A DNA stretch of 34,376 nucleotides from an uncultured bacterium (lineage in GTDB: Bacteria > Planctomycetota > UBA1135 > GCA-002748355), in the NCBI GenBank assembly GCA_937858895.1, contig CALLZN010000444.1, forward strand, positions 1 through 34,376. Direction: 5' to 3'. The notes beneath the pieces are model-generated. The model saw nothing but the letters and a program-made list of their open reading frames with translations. It ran no database searches and had not been told where the DNA came from. Below are positions 32,883-34,376 of this stretch, in pieces; positions within the stretch are counted from its first letter, which is position 1, and the number at the start of each line of letters is the position of its first letter. Position numbers and translations under genes: made by a program.

Positions 32883-34376
32883 ATGCGCCGTCGTCCCTCC
32901 ATGCCATCACTGAGGCCCCGCGTCCTTTCCTTGGCTTCCTTGGGGTCCTTGGGGTCCTTGGGGTCCTTGGGCGTCTTGGCCCTCGTTGCCGGGGCCGCTT
33001 CTTGTGGCTCCGATGCGAACCAGGCTGACGCTTCTCTCATTGCCGAAGGCCCGGTTGCGCGGTCGGAGCGGCCCATCGACGCCGAGGCACAGCTCTTCCT
33101 CGCTGCCGAACTCGCGCTCCCGGCGCGCAAGGACGTCGGCGGTCCGGGGACAGGGTTTCCGGACGAAGTTCCGCTCGCGATGCGCTCGGATGTGACGGCC
33201 ATCGGCGACGCGGTCGTGCGTTCTTTCCTGCTCGAAAGCGGGGTGGGGGTCGATCCCGCCTACTCGCCTTGGACCGCGCGCGTGGCGACCACCAACGAGA
33301 TCGAGGATCGCAACCAGAACGGCACGACGCGCGACGAGGTCATGGACATGATGCGCGAGCGCTATGCGTTTCGCGCGAACGCTGCGCTACCGAACGGGAT
33401 CGCGCCGGGCTTCCTCTTTCCGAGCTCGCTGACCGGGCGGCTCAGCGGGCGGCCGAAGGCGCGCGATGACGCCGCAGGGCTGCGCCTCGCCGATGGGGCC
33501 GCGACGCGACGTGAGTTCACGATCGGGCAGCTTGCGATGACCATGCTCGCGAGCTTGCGCCGCGCGACGGCGCTCCTCGCCGACGGGCGCGGAGACCTCT
33601 ATGGCGCGACTCCAGAAGAGGGTATGCGCGGCCTCCTCCTGCTCGAACAAGCTGTGGCCGCCGAACGGACCGTCCTCGAGGCCCTGGCCTGGGACGGCGC
33701 GCGCCTGACCAAGGTCGACGACCCAGCCAAATACGACCCGGCGACGGGGCCGCGCGTGTTTCCGGCTCGCCTCGCGGTCGACCTCGAAGGGGCGGCGCGG
33801 GAGCCGCGCTTCTACGTCATCGACCGGGCCTCGAGCTTGGTCGACCAGGCGCGCTTCCTTCGGGCATCAGCCGAGCTCGCTTGGCTCGCCGACCCGCAGC
33901 AGACCCACCCGCGCCTCGCGCGGCTCTTTCGTGGCGATCCCTTCGGTGAACCGCCCGCGCCGCGGGCGACGGACCATCTGGCTGGGCATACCATGTCCCA
34001 GGGTCCGAGCGCGACGGTCACTTGGGAGAAGGAGATTGCGGGCCTCCTCGCCTTCAGTTGTTCGGGTGGCGCCTGCCACGATCCGGGTCGCCAGGCCAGC
34101 TTTCGTATCTCGAGCTACGACGAGGTGCTTGCCGGTGGGCGCAGTCAGGCGACGAATCCGATGGTCGTCAAGGGCGACGCCAACGCGAGCTTGCTCTGGC
34201 AGATCGTGGCCCTCGACCAGCCACCGGTTTCGAGGCGCATGCCCGACGGCGGGCCTTATTGGTCGCAGCGCGAGATCCAGCTCCTCGCCGATTGGTTCAA
34301 CGGCGGTGCGCTCTTGCGTGACGACAGGATTCCTGACGGCGTGCCGGCGCCCGGCCCCGACCGCCAGCGCGGCGGT
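32883..34376 (+). CDS. Cytochrome-c-like lipoprotein, partial (C-terminus outside window)
   Basis: Frame open from ATG 32883 to the window edge (498 codons). The N-terminus is a signal peptide with a Leu-Gly-Ser repeat and AGAASCGSD, a loose lipobox (Cys about residue 40). Most of the protein has no motif I recognise. Near the end, LLAFSCSGGACHDPG (C393, C398, H399) is a CX4CH heme-like motif. It is followed by GDANASLLWQIV ... RMPDGGPYWSQREIQLLADWFNGGA, which is the usual end of planctomycete/myxobacterial single-heme domains ('S.L...v....MP......l...i..WI..GA'). It is divergent from the SUI1-like operon with 178 nt between starts. Confidence 0.75.
   Translation, partial: MRRRPSMPSLRPRVLSLASLGSLGSLGSLGVLALVAGAASCGSDANQADASLIAEGPVARSERPIDAEAQLFLAAELALPARKDVGGPGTGFPDEVPLAMRSDVTAIGDAVVRSFLLESGVGVDPAYSPWTARVATTNEIEDRNQNGTTRDEVMDMMRERYAFRANAALPNGIAPGFLFPSSLTGRLSGRPKARDDAAGLRLADGAATRREFTIGQLAMTMLASLRRATALLADGRGDLYGATPEEGMRGLLLLEQAVAAERTVLEALAWDGARLTKVDDPAKYDPATGPRVFPARLAVDLEGAAREPRFYVIDRASSLVDQARFLRASAELAWLADPQQTHPRLARLFRGDPFGEPPAPRATDHLAGHTMSQGPSATVTWEKEIAGLLAFSCSGGACHDPGRQASFRISSYDEVLAGGRSQATNPMVVKGDANASLLWQIVALDQPPVSRRMPDGGPYWSQREIQLLADWFNGGALLRDDRIPDGVPAPGPDRQRGG
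32928..32972 (+). repeat. 9-bp tandem repeat (TCCTTGGGG) in signal peptide
   Basis: Three perfect TCCTTGGGG units (32937-32963) flanked by one imperfect unit on each side (TCCTTGGCT, TCCTTGGGC). In frame they encode Ser-Leu-Gly repeats inside the hydrophobic core of the lipoprotein signal peptide. Slippage would lengthen or shorten it by three residues without a frameshift. Confidence 0.85.

Overview
The window is a gene-dense, GC-rich bacterial chromosome segment. It has no RNA genes, transposases, integrases or CRISPR arrays that I could recognise, and no gene-free stretch longer than 300 bases; the longest gaps are about 250 b (592-840) and 226 b (16142-16367). Several features point to Planctomycetota: an arylsulfatase lipoprotein, many large secreted proteins with FG-GAP or Kelch-like repeats, a shared C-terminal module on secreted proteins, a TIGR03032-family protein and a cytochrome-like lipoprotein. 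This assignment is an inference from gene content, not from a marker gene.

Layout. (a) 1-5983: a partial serine palmitoyltransferase-like enzyme (minus) faces an extended-SDR dehydrogenase (plus). The latter overlaps tadA and is followed by an ADP-forming acyl-CoA synthetase-like protein and an OprO/P-type porin. (b) 5996-10335 (minus): a tightly overlapping type II secretion/type IV pilus-like operon in the order gspE-like, gspF, second gspF-like, gspI-like, gspJ-like, gspK-like, with no major pseudopilin, secretin or peptidase in view. (c) 10480-14643 (plus): methyltransferase, GT2 polyprenyl-phosphate-type glycosyltransferase, ArnT/PMT-like membrane glycosyltransferase and GT9 heptosyltransferase-like protein, probably a surface-glycan cassette. 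(d) 14654-17441: a sulfatase lipoprotein and a divergent TIGR03032 protein. (e) 17449-28973 (mostly minus): secreted proteins, namely a 14-repeat FG-GAP protein, a PhoD-like phosphatase behind a Kelch-like protein, a protein of unknown function, a c-heme-motif 'choice-of-anchor V' protein and a GH10-like hydrolase. Embedded among them are a small ABM-fold monooxygenase, queF and a shikimate-kinase-like pseudoenzyme. (f) 29082-34376: a calcineurin-like phosphoesterase; a minus operon of a shortened SUI1/YciH-like protein, an alpha/beta hydrolase and a HAD phosphatase; and a divergent cytochrome-like lipoprotein that runs off the window.

The most unusual items are the shikimate-kinase-like protein that has lost its P-loop, the SUI1/YciH-like protein that appears to lack the centre of its fold, the stripped-down pseudopilus operon, the shared C-terminal module on secreted proteins, and a four-unit 10-bp direct repeat upstream of the Kelch/PhoD operon. 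Functions are from motif recognition by eye; no database search was run.
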